Part shown: piece after piece, positions 1 through 10,890 of the stretch | Numbering within the stretch: the first letter of the stretch is position 1 | Layout of the letters: every line of letters begins with the position of its first letter | NCBI GenBank assembly: GCA_002914805.1 | Contig: JXTB01000082.1 | Location: 702,963-766,962, forward strand | DNA length: 64,000 nucleotides | From: Parasponia andersonii | Lineage: Eukaryota; Streptophyta; Magnoliopsida; Rosales; Cannabaceae | Direction: 5' to 3' | The notes under the pieces: generated by a model | The model's input: the letters and a program-made list of their open reading frames with translations, nothing else | Databases searched by the model: none | What the model was told of the DNA's origin: nothing | Position numbers and translations under genes: made by a program

Positions 1-214
1 AACTATTTTCTAGAGGAAAATAAACAAAGAAAAAAAACTAGTAATTAATTTGGTTTCTTAGTAACCAGATTAGTTTTTCAAATTAGTTTTCACTCGAAAC
101 AAGTTTGGTTTATATACAAAACTAGTTTAGTTTCCACTCAAAATAAGTTTAGTTTTTGGTTTGAAGAATAGTAATAACCATTTTTTTTTTAAGAAAAAGA
201 AAAAAAATTAGTAA
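1..214. repeat. Left arm of degenerate TTAGTTT-rich repeat array
   Basis: The stretch repeats words such as aattagttttcactcgaaac and actagtttagtttccactc. It ends in an A/G-rich segment followed by attagtaa. The same vocabulary resumes at 12234, on the far side of the copia insertion, so both pieces are read as one array split by the element. No coding potential is seen. Confidence 0.7.
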
Positions 215-335
215 TGTTAGGTCCAGAAGTTTGGCATTCTAAATTGCAAAGTTATGAGAATTCAACTTGATAAATATATATGAGATGTTATTACAACAAG
301 TTTGAAGTTATTACAATACTAATGATTTTCTTTTT
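215..335 (+). repeat. 5' LTR remnant of outer copia
   Basis: About 120 bp align with the start of the 3' LTR at 10891-11025, from the TGTTAG/TATTAG terminus to the ...tttttatgga / ttcttatgga segment. The alignment then stops abruptly inside integrase sequence. The remaining ~1.2 kb of LTR is missing, together with the primer site. Confidence 0.7.
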
Positions 336-489
336 ATGGAAAGGTAAAAAGCCTAGCCTTGGTTATTTTCATGTTTTTGGGAGCATTTGTTTCATTTTGA
401 ATGATAAGAAGCATCTTAGCAGGGACAAAGCTAGAATTTCTCATCAGAAAAAGGGGTTAAGTCGTAAGTATAATTCAAAAAATAATTAA
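336..489 (+). pseudogene. Copia integrase C-terminal fragment
   Basis: The frame reads WKGKKPSLGYFHVFGS followed by a weaker match to the usual copia integrase tail (a cysteine-containing FVFG/CFIL block, then KHLSRDKA). In intact copia Pol this segment lies just after the DDE integrase core and before RT. Only about 40 residues are recognisable and the upstream reading runs into LTR sequence, so this is a deletion fragment with no start of its own. It belongs to the outer copia. Confidence 0.7.
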
Positions 490-1389
490 AAATAATAATA
501 AATATTACAATTTACTAGACACATTTTTATTCATTAAAAGCGTTTTGCAATAAGTTAGATTTATAATCAATATCATTGAATATGTCTTTTTCAATATAAA
601 TAAGTAAATTATCATTCTTTAATTGATCAAATATGTTATTACTTAGCCGATTCTTCAAAAAAAATCATAGAATAGAATATTATCTATTTATTAGCAATAG
701 TAATTGATAAAATTAATGCCAATGTCACGAGTCGATAAATGTGAGGCTAAACATTGTGTCTTATTATCTCAATCATTTTCTATGCAAGATTATCGATACT
801 TTTCAATTCATTAAATTTTTCACTGAAACGCAAATTAATTATATATATATATATATATTTCAAGTTAATGATCAAGTTTCATAAGTTCTATAGTAAAAAA
901 GTTTTTTGGATAATATTCAGTAAAATGAGATGACTTTTCTTGTTAAAAGCTGAAAATATATCACATAGATATAACTATGCTAATACAAAGAAACAAATAT
1001 GAAAAACATATATTTTCTTTATTGAATTTATATGAAATCAATTAAAATGAAATAATGAGCTATATTAATTCCGAAATGGGTATAGACTTTTTTATTATCT
1101 AATGCAACAAACTTTTAATTGTAGTTTTATGAGATTTTATTGTATTTTAAAAATCTTTTAAAGGGTTTAATTTTATTTTTCAAACTTTTGAAGAGTTATA
1201 TAAAATTTTTTAACAAATTTAATTAATATATAAAAAAATACAAATAAAAATTGAGGGGAGCTCCTGCCAGCAAGCTTGCTCCGTTCGTGCATCTTGGCAA
1301 GGTTAATACTAAGAGTAATACTGGTATTTTTTCTCAACTATTCTAATAACAGTAGAGCCTATCATATATACAGCATGAGAATTAACTGT
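490..1389. other. AT-rich stretch, no recognisable gene
   Basis: This lies between two pol remnants of the outer copia. It holds an (AT)n run near 840-858 and otherwise AT-rich sequence. A weak GC-richer patch lies at 1255-1300. It may be eroded pol linker, but I cannot align it. Confidence 0.5.
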
Positions 1390-2080
1390 TAAATATTTAA
1401 CCAATATTGTTATTGATGATTTCAACAATTTTTCAGATTTTTTAATAGAGGATGAGGTAATTAGCTTTAAGGATGAAGTTCTTAATGATTCCGTCTTAGA
1501 ATTGAATATTGCAAATAATCCTTACGATGTTAAAAAGGTATTTGATGGTCATATTATAACATTAGGTGACAATGTTGCAATATCAGAAGAATATAAATAG
1601 ATTATTGCCCAACAAGCAATTGTACCCACAATTATCTTAAATGATCCAATCAAGAGAGAACCTTCTTCAAGAGTGAAGAAAAATCATCCGTCAGATCTTA
1701 TTATAGGCGGTATTGATGATGTTATAGTCACACGATAAAGGTATATCAATTCAAATAATTATATGCATTTTTTCTCTATAATTGAGCCTAAGATAATTTT
1801 ATCAAGAGAACTGGTTGAAAATAAAATAACCATTTTGGAATGTGTTAAGACAGAAAAACAGATTGCAAATATTTTTATAAAAGCCTTTGATTCTATCAAA
1901 TTTGATAACCTTAGTAAAGCCTTGGGAATATTGTTTTATTTGATGTTTTGTTTGTCGTGTGATTTTTTTCATCCAAAAATAATTGAAAAGAAAATGAAAG
2001 ATAATTTTGGTGGTGAAAAATCTATAACGGAAATTGGAAATATTTATTTGATTTGTTTTATAGTGATGATTGTTTAATTA
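1390..2080 (+). pseudogene. Copia pol remnant: pre-RT linker fused to RNase H tail, RT missing
   Basis: The translation, with stops at about 1598 and 1735, shows an acidic linker, then SSRVKKNHPSDLIIGGIDD, the conserved copia stretch just before RT (usually SxRVRKNHPxxxIIG). After IEPK the frame continues as SRELVENKITILECVKTEKQ and QIANIFIKAFDSIKFDNL, which is the C-terminal end of copia RNase H. The whole RT and most of RNase H, about 2 kb in a complete element, are absent. The junction falls near 1795-1805. The final ORF starts at an internal methionine (1763), which is not a real start. Confidence 0.75.
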
Positions 2081-2893
2081 AAAAGAGTATTAATGTTTTG
2101 ATATTAGAATCTCTTATTCTTGAATCTTGATGAGCTTTTGGATTGAGTATTGATTGACCATTTTTGGATTAATTTTTACATTTTTAGTTGTAAAATAGTC
2201 CCCTATAAAAAGAAAGAGCTACCTACTTTGAAGTGTAAAAGCTGTCATTGAATAATTTAGACCTTTGTACCACTAAAATGGAGAGGATAATCTACTATTT
2301 GGAAAGGGCTATCCCAAGGATAGTGTAAAAGCTACTATTTGTGGGTATTTCATCAAAAGTATCGGTTATTAAAAAAAGTGACAGTCAATGAAACTGTCCA
2401 AAGTGTTCATTGCACACCTAATGCTTGGAGCATAGCTTAGGACTTATGAATAAATTTTCTATAGAAAAGGTCAGTTCGTCATCAATCTAGTTACTTCATC
2501 TTGATTCATTACAGGGGAGATTTTGCTGTCACTGCATTATTATTTCTTTTTAATTTCAAAATTTTCACTATTCTGGAAATTAAAATAATATTGTCTCTTT
2601 CTGTACTTATTTTTCATTAGCTGAATATTACCTCAATTTTTGCTGTTATTTTTTTTGGCTGAAATTTTATTTTTTCTAATTGGTAAAAAGTTAAAAAAAT
2701 ATAAAAACTAGTCTTTTTTTAAGAAAAGTGAGTGATCTATTCAAAACTTATTGTAACATAATTCCACTTTCCTAATTTATTTTGTATCAGTTTCTTGATT
2801 TTTTTTTTCTAGTTTTATAGGATTGGTTGGGAACTTCAAATGCATATTGTGATTTGTGTTTTGTGTCTAACCCTCACAAGAGCGACAACTTAT
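2081..2893 (+). other. 3' non-coding region of outer copia, proximal part
   Basis: Follows the RNase H tail and runs to the nested insertion. It contains repeats of gtgtaaaagct (2236, about 2321) with surrounding activity-free sequence. It continues at 10251. No ORF of note. Confidence 0.5.
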
Positions 2894-3600
2894 TGTTGAG
2901 AAATTAAGGTTCTAATCTTACTCACTCTTATTTTGAAGATAACAAATATTTGATTTAGTACTAATAATTTAATTTGAGTGTGTAGTGAAATGGTATTAAA
3001 GTTCTACCTCAAGTTAATCAAGAAATCAAGTTTAAAGATGGATGCATATGGTCATATTAGAATCAAGCTTGAAGATGAACAATCAAGATACAAGATTGTG
3101 TCTAAATAGAGTATATTCATACTTAGTCTTGTATTTAATTTAGTTCATTACACATAAATTCTCTTTGCATTAGCTCATACTTTTCAAAAGAGTTTTTAAA
3201 CTATCTTAAGCTTAAAATAGTTATTTTATCATATAAGTATGAAAATAGAATATAATGATCTCTTTGAATGGGAAAATATTCTTTAAAATATGATTTCTTA
3301 AGTTTAAATAAGTTGCAAATATATTTAAAATCATGATTATTTGAAATAGGCTAAAAGAAGTTTTTCTATTTGCAAAAAAGAATGTGTTTTAGGATGAACA
3401 CTTTCTAAATTATTGTTAAATATCTTTGTAAAACTAAAACAAGTTTGTAATAACTAAAATATTCTTTTCAAATTGATTTCTAATGTTTTTAAAGTGTCTA
3501 AAACAAGTTTAGAAGTGAGTTTTTGAAAATTGCCAAAAACTGTTAAAATCTGAAAAATGCCAAAATCTTGTCAAAATCTGAAATATGACCAAAATATGAT

Positions 3601-3751
3601 TTTGGTCGACCAACAGTGATTTTGGTCAACCAAAGTTGGTCGACCACTTTTTAGATCAGTGGTCAGAAATGACTATTGAAGCTGAACTGATGTGTCAAAC
3701 TCTAATGGCTATATTTTTAGTTGACCAGCGTTAATTTTGGTCGACCAAACA
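3601..3751. repeat. Cluster of TTGGTCGACCAA-type palindromes in the 5' LTR
   Basis: Perfect or near-perfect copies of the self-complementary word ttggtcgaccaa occur at about 3601, 3628 (ggtcaacc), 3636, 3719 (gttgacc) and 3735. The same block at 9222-9378 in the other LTR has different intact and decayed copies. The role is unknown; dyads in U3 can be protein-binding or methylation targets. Confidence 0.7.
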
Positions 3752-4049
3752 TTTGGCAGAAAGCTAATAATAGCTATAAACGACTAGTTTTCTTGGATAT
3801 CTATATATAGAGCCTTATTTGATGATATTCAATATAAGAGCATGAACTTAAATTGATATTCATCTACTCTCAAAGTGTCTTAGCCTATTTTCATATCAAT
3901 TACACTTTCAAATCATATTGAGCCAATCTTAGAGCATCAATAGTGCATTGTTCTCAAATCTCTTAAGCCAAAATTGTATTAATTACTTTGTGAGGAGAAT
4001 TTATGGGTGAGTGTTCACTCTTGATTATTGAAAAACTATTGAGTATGAG

Positions 4050-4162
4050 GTGGGGTTACCACCAGAGTCATAAACAACCCGTGAGTTGGTGAGATTGGCA
4101 CCATTGTCTAAACAATCTGTATAGGTGAGGTTGTCACAGAAGTCAAAACAATCCGAGATTAG
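4050..4162 (+). repeat. Three ~38-bp tandem units in 5' LTR
   Basis: Units begin at 4050, 4089 and 4125 with GTGRGRTT and share a core of the type gagtcataaacaaYccg. The 3' LTR has a fourth unit. Confidence 0.7.
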
Positions 4163-4592
4163 GCGTGATAGAGCCGGAGTCAAGACTATTGTAAAGACTA
4201 GAGTGCACCTAAGAAGAATTTACTCCGTTTGTAAAAGGGTCAGTCAAGCTCATAATCTTGATCCGATAGTGGAAAGCTCAAAGTAAGTTGCCAAAGGCCA
4301 AGAACGTAGGCAAACTATCGTTTTTGTCAAACCTTGTAAAAACCGAGTTTGCACTTTCTCTATCCTTACCTTCTTTACTTTATTGCAAGCTATTTAATCA
4401 AGTGTTTGATATTTAATGTGCTTAATATACTTGCTATTATTGCTATATGTTTGGCATTATTGTTGATTTAGCTAAAAAGTTTTAAAATAGTGGTCTATGG
4501 TTTTGAATAGTTGAAAAGTTTCTTAAAACATTTTAAAACCTAATTCACCCCCCTCTTGGATTGTCAATCTTGAGCTAACAATAGCTAAGAAT

Positions 4593-4604
4593 TGGTATCA
4601 GAGC
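4593..4604 (+). promoter_or_regulatory. Primer binding site (initiator tRNA-Met type)
   Basis: TGGTATCAGAGC two bases after the 5' LTR is the standard plant copia primer site complementary to the 3' end of initiator tRNA-Met. Confidence 0.92.
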
Positions 4605-4640
4605 TTAGTACTCAATATTAAAAGACTTAACTGTCTTGAG

Positions 4641-5626
4641 ATGACGAACTCAAATAATTTTCAAAACTTTTCATATGAGGGGTATTCAACTACTAGACCA
4701 CCATTTTTTAATGGAACTGATTTTAGTTATTGGAAAAACAGGATGCTTGCATATCTACAATGTTTAGATTTTGATTTATGGCATACTATTACTAAAGGTC
4801 CATTTCTTTTTAAGAAAAAGATTGATGATAAATTTGTTGATAAAAAAATTGATGAATATGATGTAAATGATAAAATTGCATTTTCTAAAAACAATAGAGC
4901 TATGCATATTTTGATTTGTGGTATGGATAGAGATATATTTAATAATGTTAAAAAAGTTACAAATGCTTATAAAATGTGGAATATGCTTGAAGTGTCGTAT
5001 CAAGGCACAAATTCTATAAAAGAGACAAAAATCAATATTCTTACACACCAATATGAATTATTCAAGATGCATAAAGATGAGACTATTGCTCAAATGTTTA
5101 CTAGATTTACTATTATTATTAACTCTCTTAATGCTCTTGAAAAAAATTATTCTCTAACATAGATTTGGTGAATAAAGTACTTAGGAGTTTTCTTAAAGCG
5201 TATCTAAGCAAAGTGGTGGCAATTCAAGAAGCTAGAGATCTCACCAAATTTCCTCTAGAAGAACTCATGGGTTCGCTCATGACACATGAGATCTTGATGA
5301 AAGAAAGTAATGGAGGAGATCAAGAAGACAACATGTGCTTCATAGCAATAGAAAATGAGGTAAGCTCACTTGAACCTAAAAGTAAATTTCATGATGTTAG
5401 TGATATAAGTAGTGAGTTTAGTAATTGTGATTTATCATATGAAAACTTGAGTGATTTCAATGATTTACACAAAAACTATGAAAAACTCATTTTCAAGAAC
5501 AATGCTCTTAAAAAAGAAATTCTCAGTTTGTCAAAAATAGTTGAAAAATTTACCAAAGAAAAGGAAGTAAAATTACCTTGTAGTAGTTGTGATATTTTGT
5601 TAAAAAAAAAACACTTCCTTAAATGA
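4641..5626 (+). pseudogene. Copia gag, frameshifted
   Basis: The first 174 codons (4641-5162) show TTRPPFFNGTDFSYWKNRM, the N-terminal gag signature of plant copia (DUF4219/UBN2 type), then FNNVKKVTNAYKMWNML and ETIAQMFTRFTIIINSLNAL. The frame breaks at the stop at 5160. The homologous continuation (ILMKE..., then an acidic, asparagine-rich segment and a coiled-coil-like run EKLIFKNNALKKEI) lies in another frame from about 5165 to 5626. The start codon follows the primer site by ~36 bp and is the first in the transcript. Gag would form the virus-like particle; this copy cannot make it full length. Confidence 0.85.
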
Positions 5627-6170
5627 TAAGATTTTTGACTTGACCTATATTATCCACAAGTTCACCAATAGAAAGAAAAATTTTGATTTAAAGCTTGATA
5701 GACAAAAATATGTTTTTGACAAATGAGGTATTGGGTACAAATCTTCTATTAAACAAAAATATTTCAAGAACTAGTTTGTGAAAGCTAGTACAAAGCATAC
5801 TTGCACTTATTACAATCAAGATGGACATACTAGTTTTTTGTTCTTTGTAAAGAAAAATGCATATTTTGATGGAAAACTAGTTTAGGTACTAAAGAGTTCA
5901 AAGACTAACCCCCAAGGACCCAAAGTTATGTGGGTACCGAAAATCTATACTTGAATCTTTTTTATAGGAACAAGCAAGAAAGTGGGTGCTTCAAGAAGTT
6001 GACCAATGACTTCACCAAGCTCTCAAATTTCACAAGGAAATGATGGTGAATATTTCATTTTTAGAGACAATATAAAAAATAAAATTATTGTCATAAATAA
6101 TATCGGTAACAATTCTTTGCTTATATTTAAAAATGTCTTACTAGAAATATATTATGCTTAATTCTTGTCA
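5627..6170 (+). pseudogene. Copia zinc knuckle and protease-adjacent remnant
   Basis: Near 5800-5850 the reading is CTYYNQDGHTSFLFF, a CCHC knuckle in which the second and fourth metal ligands are changed to Tyr and Phe. About 5930 it gives MWVPK, the block that closes gag in SIRE-like copia. From about 6035 GNDGEYFIFRDNIKNKIIV and NVLLEIYY match the segment after the protease catalytic site. The catalytic DSGA itself is not seen. Several stops interrupt it. Confidence 0.6.
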
Positions 6171-6289
6171 ATCATTTGATTAGGTTTTTGAAGTTTATTT
6201 TATTCTTTTAAATATTCAATTTGAAATTTTGAACAAATGAGAGTTTATCTTTTGATTAAAAAAAAATTATCTATTGCTTTTGGAATTTA

Positions 6290-6850
6290 AGATTTGGACA
6301 TACTAGTATGGTTACATTTTCAAAACTTTAGTAAAAGAATCTTGTTATGGCTTACCTAGTCTAATTTTTTTTTTTTGTAATGACAAGATTTGTAAAGCAT
6401 GTCACTTTAGAAATTATGTTAATTATTTTTTGAAAAATATTATGCTTTTTAGTTAATTAATAATATTTCAAAAAGATTTACATGATTTTCTTTATTGGTT
6501 TCAAAATGACCTTGATTATGTTGAATGCAAATTTTTTACTAAAATACATTTAGGCCAAAATCGTCAACACTATTTGTTATATTTTAAACCATATGTTGAT
6601 TAAATTTATTTTGAATAAAATACCATTATGAGTTTCGAAATATTCAAAAGCCTAATATTGGATATTTTTAGAGTCTTTGGATACAAATATTTTTTTAAAC
6701 ACCAAAGGCAATTTGAAATTTTTGATTCAAAATCTAATATTGGAACTTTTCCTAGTTACTTTACTACTACTTATGCATAAAGAGAGTTTTTCAACAAAAG
6801 AACTAAGTAGTAGATATATCTATGCATGTGACATTTGATGAAACTAACGA
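6290..6850 (+). pseudogene. Copia GAG-pre-integrase and integrase tail remnants
   Basis: Between about 6290 and 6420 the translation with stops reads GHTSMVTFSKL and CNDKICKACHFRN, the GAG-pre-integrase block with its Cys pair. The integrase catalytic core is missing. From about 6640 KPNIGYFRVFGYKYFF and EFFNKRTK, then a decayed ...FDETN-like end near 6840, match the integrase C-terminus. So core integrase is deleted between two recognisable flanks. Confidence 0.6.
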
Positions 6851-8535
6851 CTCCTTCAAGGAGAAAAGCATAGATGATGTTATTGTAGGTTTGGTATTTA
6901 AGTTTGAATGATTGGAGCTTAACGACAAATCAAAAGATGGTGATTAAGTCCAACCTCAACACAAAGAAGATGAAGAGCCTTTGGAAGGATGGTATGGATG
7001 ATTTTATTTGATTTATAAATTATTCATACATGATTCAAATTGCTTGCACAATGCATATTGCTTAAACTCTTATATTTGTGCAAATACTTAATAGTTTTTA
7101 TATGATAAATACTGTGCATAATTAATTGAATTATTTTATCTATATTGGTATTGTATTTGAACTCAAAATGATGTATTACTTGAATTCAAGGTTTACACTT
7201 TATTACTTTATCATTTTGCATTTTTACGCATGATTTTTTTATGGGAACAATTTTTTTTTTTTTAATGAATATCACATATAAGATTCTCATTAACTTTCAA
7301 AACATGCTTTGTTATGTTCTATCTTTTATGAACAGCTATTTCTTATGGTTGTTTTAACTTGGATAATATATCATGTTTGGATTGGATACTTATTATTAGT
7401 TGCTTATTCATGTGTTTACTTTACATTTGTTAATTAGTATCAATCTTATCCTTCATGTTTAAACAACTTTTTAATGATATCAAAAGGAGAACAAGAATGT
7501 ATTTTTGATTTAAATTATTTCAATTGGTATCAAGTTAGTCATAATTAGCATCAAACTTGCTTATTATATTTCTTCAAATATAATTGGTAATTATTTTCAA
7601 AAATAATTGGTATCCATAATTGATGCCTCGCGTATATGATTGATCTTTTCTTACTTTGACTATTGATATTTTGATCATGATTCATATATTGAGGAGAAGC
7701 ATATTTATGATTTGCTTGTACTAAATTCGTCATTATCATTTTGTTATGAATTTTATGCTCTCTATAATTTGATGAAAATGAAGGAAAGGAAATTATTTCA
7801 TTATTGTGCTTTAATAACTTTGGATTTCTTCTATGCTTTATGATGATTATACTTAGATAATTTATTTTTAACAAGTGAAATATTAAGATTTAGAGCTTTG
7901 ATTATGTTGATGTGATGAAAGTTCTCTACTTGGTATATGCTATACTTCCTATACTCATTGACATCATATTGTTGTTCAATCTTATGTTTGACATTGTTAT
8001 TCTTATTTTGAAGATTGTTCAATCTTAGTTTTCTCTATATCTCATTATTGTTTAACTTATCATATTATTTTTTACATGGAGAGAAAATTGTTTGAGTATT
8101 ACTCTTTTATATATTTTTATCATGAATTCAAATGGAGAAAGTAGTATAGTGAATTCATATAGGAAGAATCTTATTTTAAAGATAAAATAATTTTTATGCA
8201 ATATTTAGTTTGATATTTATCTATATCCTTTTAATGATGTCAAAAGGGGGAGAATAATGTTGATTTATGAATATAAAAAGAAAAGCTTCATTTATGAGTG
8301 CGCATAGTTTAAGGGAGAGAACTTTATTTAGGCATACATTTCTAATTTTCTCACAATATGCTTATGATACTTAATTGAGTTAAAAAGAGGGAGCAAGTCC
8401 CTTTAATTTTCTCAAGCATATTTTGAGATGAAACTTAAAATATGATAAGGAATAAGACAAACTTATCAAATTTTATACTTTAATATCCTTATTGCATATT
8501 TTCTTTTATCTCATAAATTAATGTTTGTCATCATC
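6851..8535 (+). other. Non-coding 3' interior of nested copia
   Basis: No RT or RNase H motif is seen in any frame. The tract is AT-rich and includes a poly-T run near 7250. The words gatgtcaaaagggggag (8237) and tgatatcaaaaggagaac (about 7475) resemble internal polypurine tracts. The long minus-strand ORFs at 7551-8022 look like chance openings. Confidence 0.5.
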
Positions 8536-8549
8536 AAAAAAGGGGAAAC
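8536..8549 (+). promoter_or_regulatory. Polypurine tract of nested copia
   Basis: aaaaaaggggaaac lies just before the 3' LTR, where plus-strand DNA synthesis primes. Confidence 0.8.
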
Positions 8550-8552
8550 TAT

Positions 8553-10250
8553 TGGGAAATTAAGGTTTCAATTTTACTCACTCTTATTTTAAAGAAAACA
8601 AACATTTGATTTAGTACTAATGATTTAACTTGAGTGTGTAGTGAAATGGTATTAAAGTTCTACCTCAAGTTAATCAACGAATCAAGCTTGAAGATGGATG
8701 CATATGGACATATTAGAATCAAGCTTGAAGATGAACAATCAAGATACAAGATTGTATTTAGATAGGGTATATTCATACTTAGTCTTGTATTTGATTTAGT
8801 TCATTGCACATATATTCTCTTTACATTGGCTCATACATTTCAAAAGAGTTTTTAAACTATCTTAAGCTTAAAATGGTTATTTTATCATAGAAGTTTGAAA
8901 ATAGAATATAATGATCTCTTTGAATGGGAAAATATTCTTTAAAATATGATTTCTTAAGTTTAAATAAGTTGCAAATATATTTGAAATCATGATTATTTGA
9001 AATAGGCTAAAAGAAGATTTTCTATTTGCAAACAAGAATGTGTTTTAGGATGAACATTTTCTAAATTATTGTTAAATATATTTATGAAACTAAAACAAGT
9101 TTGCAATAGCCAAAATATTCTTTTCAAATTGATTTCTAATATTTTTGAAAAATGCCAAAAACTGTTAAAATCTGAAAAATGCCAAAATCTTGTCAAAAGC
9201 TAAAATATGACCAAAATATGATTTTGGTTGACCAAAACCAACAGTGATTTTGATCGACCAAAGTTGGTTGATCACTTCTTAGACCAGTGGTCAGAAATGA
9301 CCGTTGAAGTTGAACTGATATGTCAAACTTTAAGGGCTATATTTTTGGTCGACCAACATTAATTTTTGTCGACCAAATATTTGGCAGCTAATAATAGCTA
9401 TAACGGCTAGTTTTCTTGGATATCCATATATAGAGCCTTATTTGATGACATTAAATATAAGAGCATGAGCTTAAATTGATATTCATCTACTCTCAAAGTG
9501 TCTTAGCCTATTTTCACATCAATTACACTTTCAAATCATATTGAGCCAATCTTAGAGTATCTATAGTGCATTGTTCTCAAATCTCTTAAGCAAAAATTGT
9601 ATTAATTACTTTGTGAGGAGAATTTGTGAGTGAGTGTTCACTCTTGAATATTGAAAAACCATTGATTGTGAGGTGAGGTTGCCATTGGATTCATAAATAA
9701 CTCGATTTAGGTAAGGTTATTAACGGAGTCATTAACAACCTGTGAGTCAGTAAGATTAGCACCATTATCTAAACAATCCGTGTAGGTGAGGTTGTCATCG
9801 GAGTCAAAACAATCCGAGGTTAGGCGTGATGGAGTCAGACTCAAGACTATTGTAAAGGTTAGGGTGTGCCTAAGAAGAATTCATTCCGTTTGGAAAAGGG
9901 TTGGTCAAGCCCATAATCTTGATTCGATAGTGGAAAGCTCAAAGCAAGTTGCCGAGCACTGGGGACGTAGGCAAACCGTCGTATTTGTCGAACCTCTTAA
10001 AAACCGATTTTGCACTTTCTCTATCCCTACCCTCTACTTTATTGTAAGCTATTTAATTGAGTGTTTGATATTTAGTATACTTATTATACTTGCTATTATT
10101 GCTATATGTTTGACATTATTGTTGATTTAGCTAAAAAATTTTAAAATAGTGGTCTATGGTTTTGAATAGTTGAAAAGTTTCTTAAAACGTTTTAAAACCC
10201 ACTTCGCCTCCCCTCTTGGGTTGTCAATCTTAGGCTAACAATAGCTAACA
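8553..10250 (+). repeat. 3' LTR of nested copia
   Basis: 1698 bp homologous to 2894-4590. The left end is eroded (tggg instead of tgttgag) and the right end is ctaaca. It carries four tandem units against three in the 5' LTR, and a palindrome cluster at 9222-9378. Confidence 0.85.
9673..9823 (+). repeat. Four ~38-bp tandem units in 3' LTR
   Basis: Units start at 9673, 9711, 9750 and 9786 with GTRAGRTT. By flanking alignment the first unit has no counterpart in the 5' LTR. Confidence 0.7.
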
Positions 10251-10890
10251 CCTATTTCTCTTCTTTTTCTTTGATCCTTTTGTTCTATTCTAGTAGCAAA
10301 CTTCATCCTCAACTATGATTTATATATCACTGTACTTATGCTATTTATCATATATTATTTGAAAAGAAAAAGTAACTGTTGAGGGGGAGCCGTATGCACA
10401 AGTGGCAGTTGAAACTGAAGACTGATGTTGTTGTACCTATTGTAATATTGACTTTTTCTATTACAACAGAATATAGATCTTGTTGTTTCCATTTCTTCGT
10501 GCAGGTATTGATATTACTGGTGTCCCTGTATGAGATCTGAACCTTGAAGGCAACCAAGCCTATCAAGATCAAAATCTAGAGTCCATGTTACTTGTCTATT
10601 TAGTTGTTTTTGGAATTTTGGCCCTCTTTTGATAAAAAGGGGGAGACCATGAGATTTTATTTTGTTTGGAGATCATGAAATTTTATTTTATTTAGAGATC
10701 ATGAGATATTTTGGATTGTTATTTTCAAGGAGAGCTGTCTAAATTTTTATCACATTCTTAATTATGATTTTTAGGGGGGAGTTGTCATGTTTGTGATGTA
10801 GAAATTAATAATTTGTTTTGCAAGTTTTTATACTTGAGTTCATTATGTTCTCTCATGTTGTTGTTGCCCAAAATATGCCAAAGTGGAGAT
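10251..10890 (+). other. 3' non-coding region of outer copia, distal part
   Basis: Resumes the outer element after the nested insertion. It holds several G-rich polypurine-like tracts: gagggggag (10381), aaaaagggggag (10635), aggggggag (10773), and a final gccaaagtggagat (10877-10890) abutting the 3' LTR. The last is the most likely primer for plus-strand synthesis. Confidence 0.6.

Larger units (their letters stand above)
2894..4590 (+). repeat. 5' LTR of nested copia
   Basis: 1697 bp, starting TGTTGAG and ending ctaaga where the 3' LTR has ctaaca. It aligns along its full length with 8553-10250. It contains a cluster of GGTCGACC palindromes and a three-unit tandem repeat of about 38 bp. 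Confidence 0.85.
2894..10250 (+). mobile_element. Nested Ty1/copia element with 1.7-kb LTRs (SIRE/Maximus-like)
   Basis: Two direct repeats (2894-4590 and 8553-10250) frame a primer binding site and a polypurine tract. The ends are TGTTGAG...CTAACA, with cttat (2889-2893) and cctat (10251-10255) outside, a target duplication with one change. The interior holds a frameshifted gag and shreds of protease, GAG-pre-integrase and integrase tail; RT and RNase H are not found. Long LTRs, the gag type and the KWVPK-like block after the zinc knuckle suggest the SIRE/Maximus lineage, which is an inference. It inserted into the outer copia's 3' region. Confidence 0.82.

Noticed and set aside
4776..5051. 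Minus-strand 91-codon ORF
   Set aside because: Shadow of copia gag on the opposite strand.
7551..8022. Two minus-strand ORFs, Asn/His/Lys-rich
   Set aside because: AT-rich chance openings inside the copia 3' region, with no motif.
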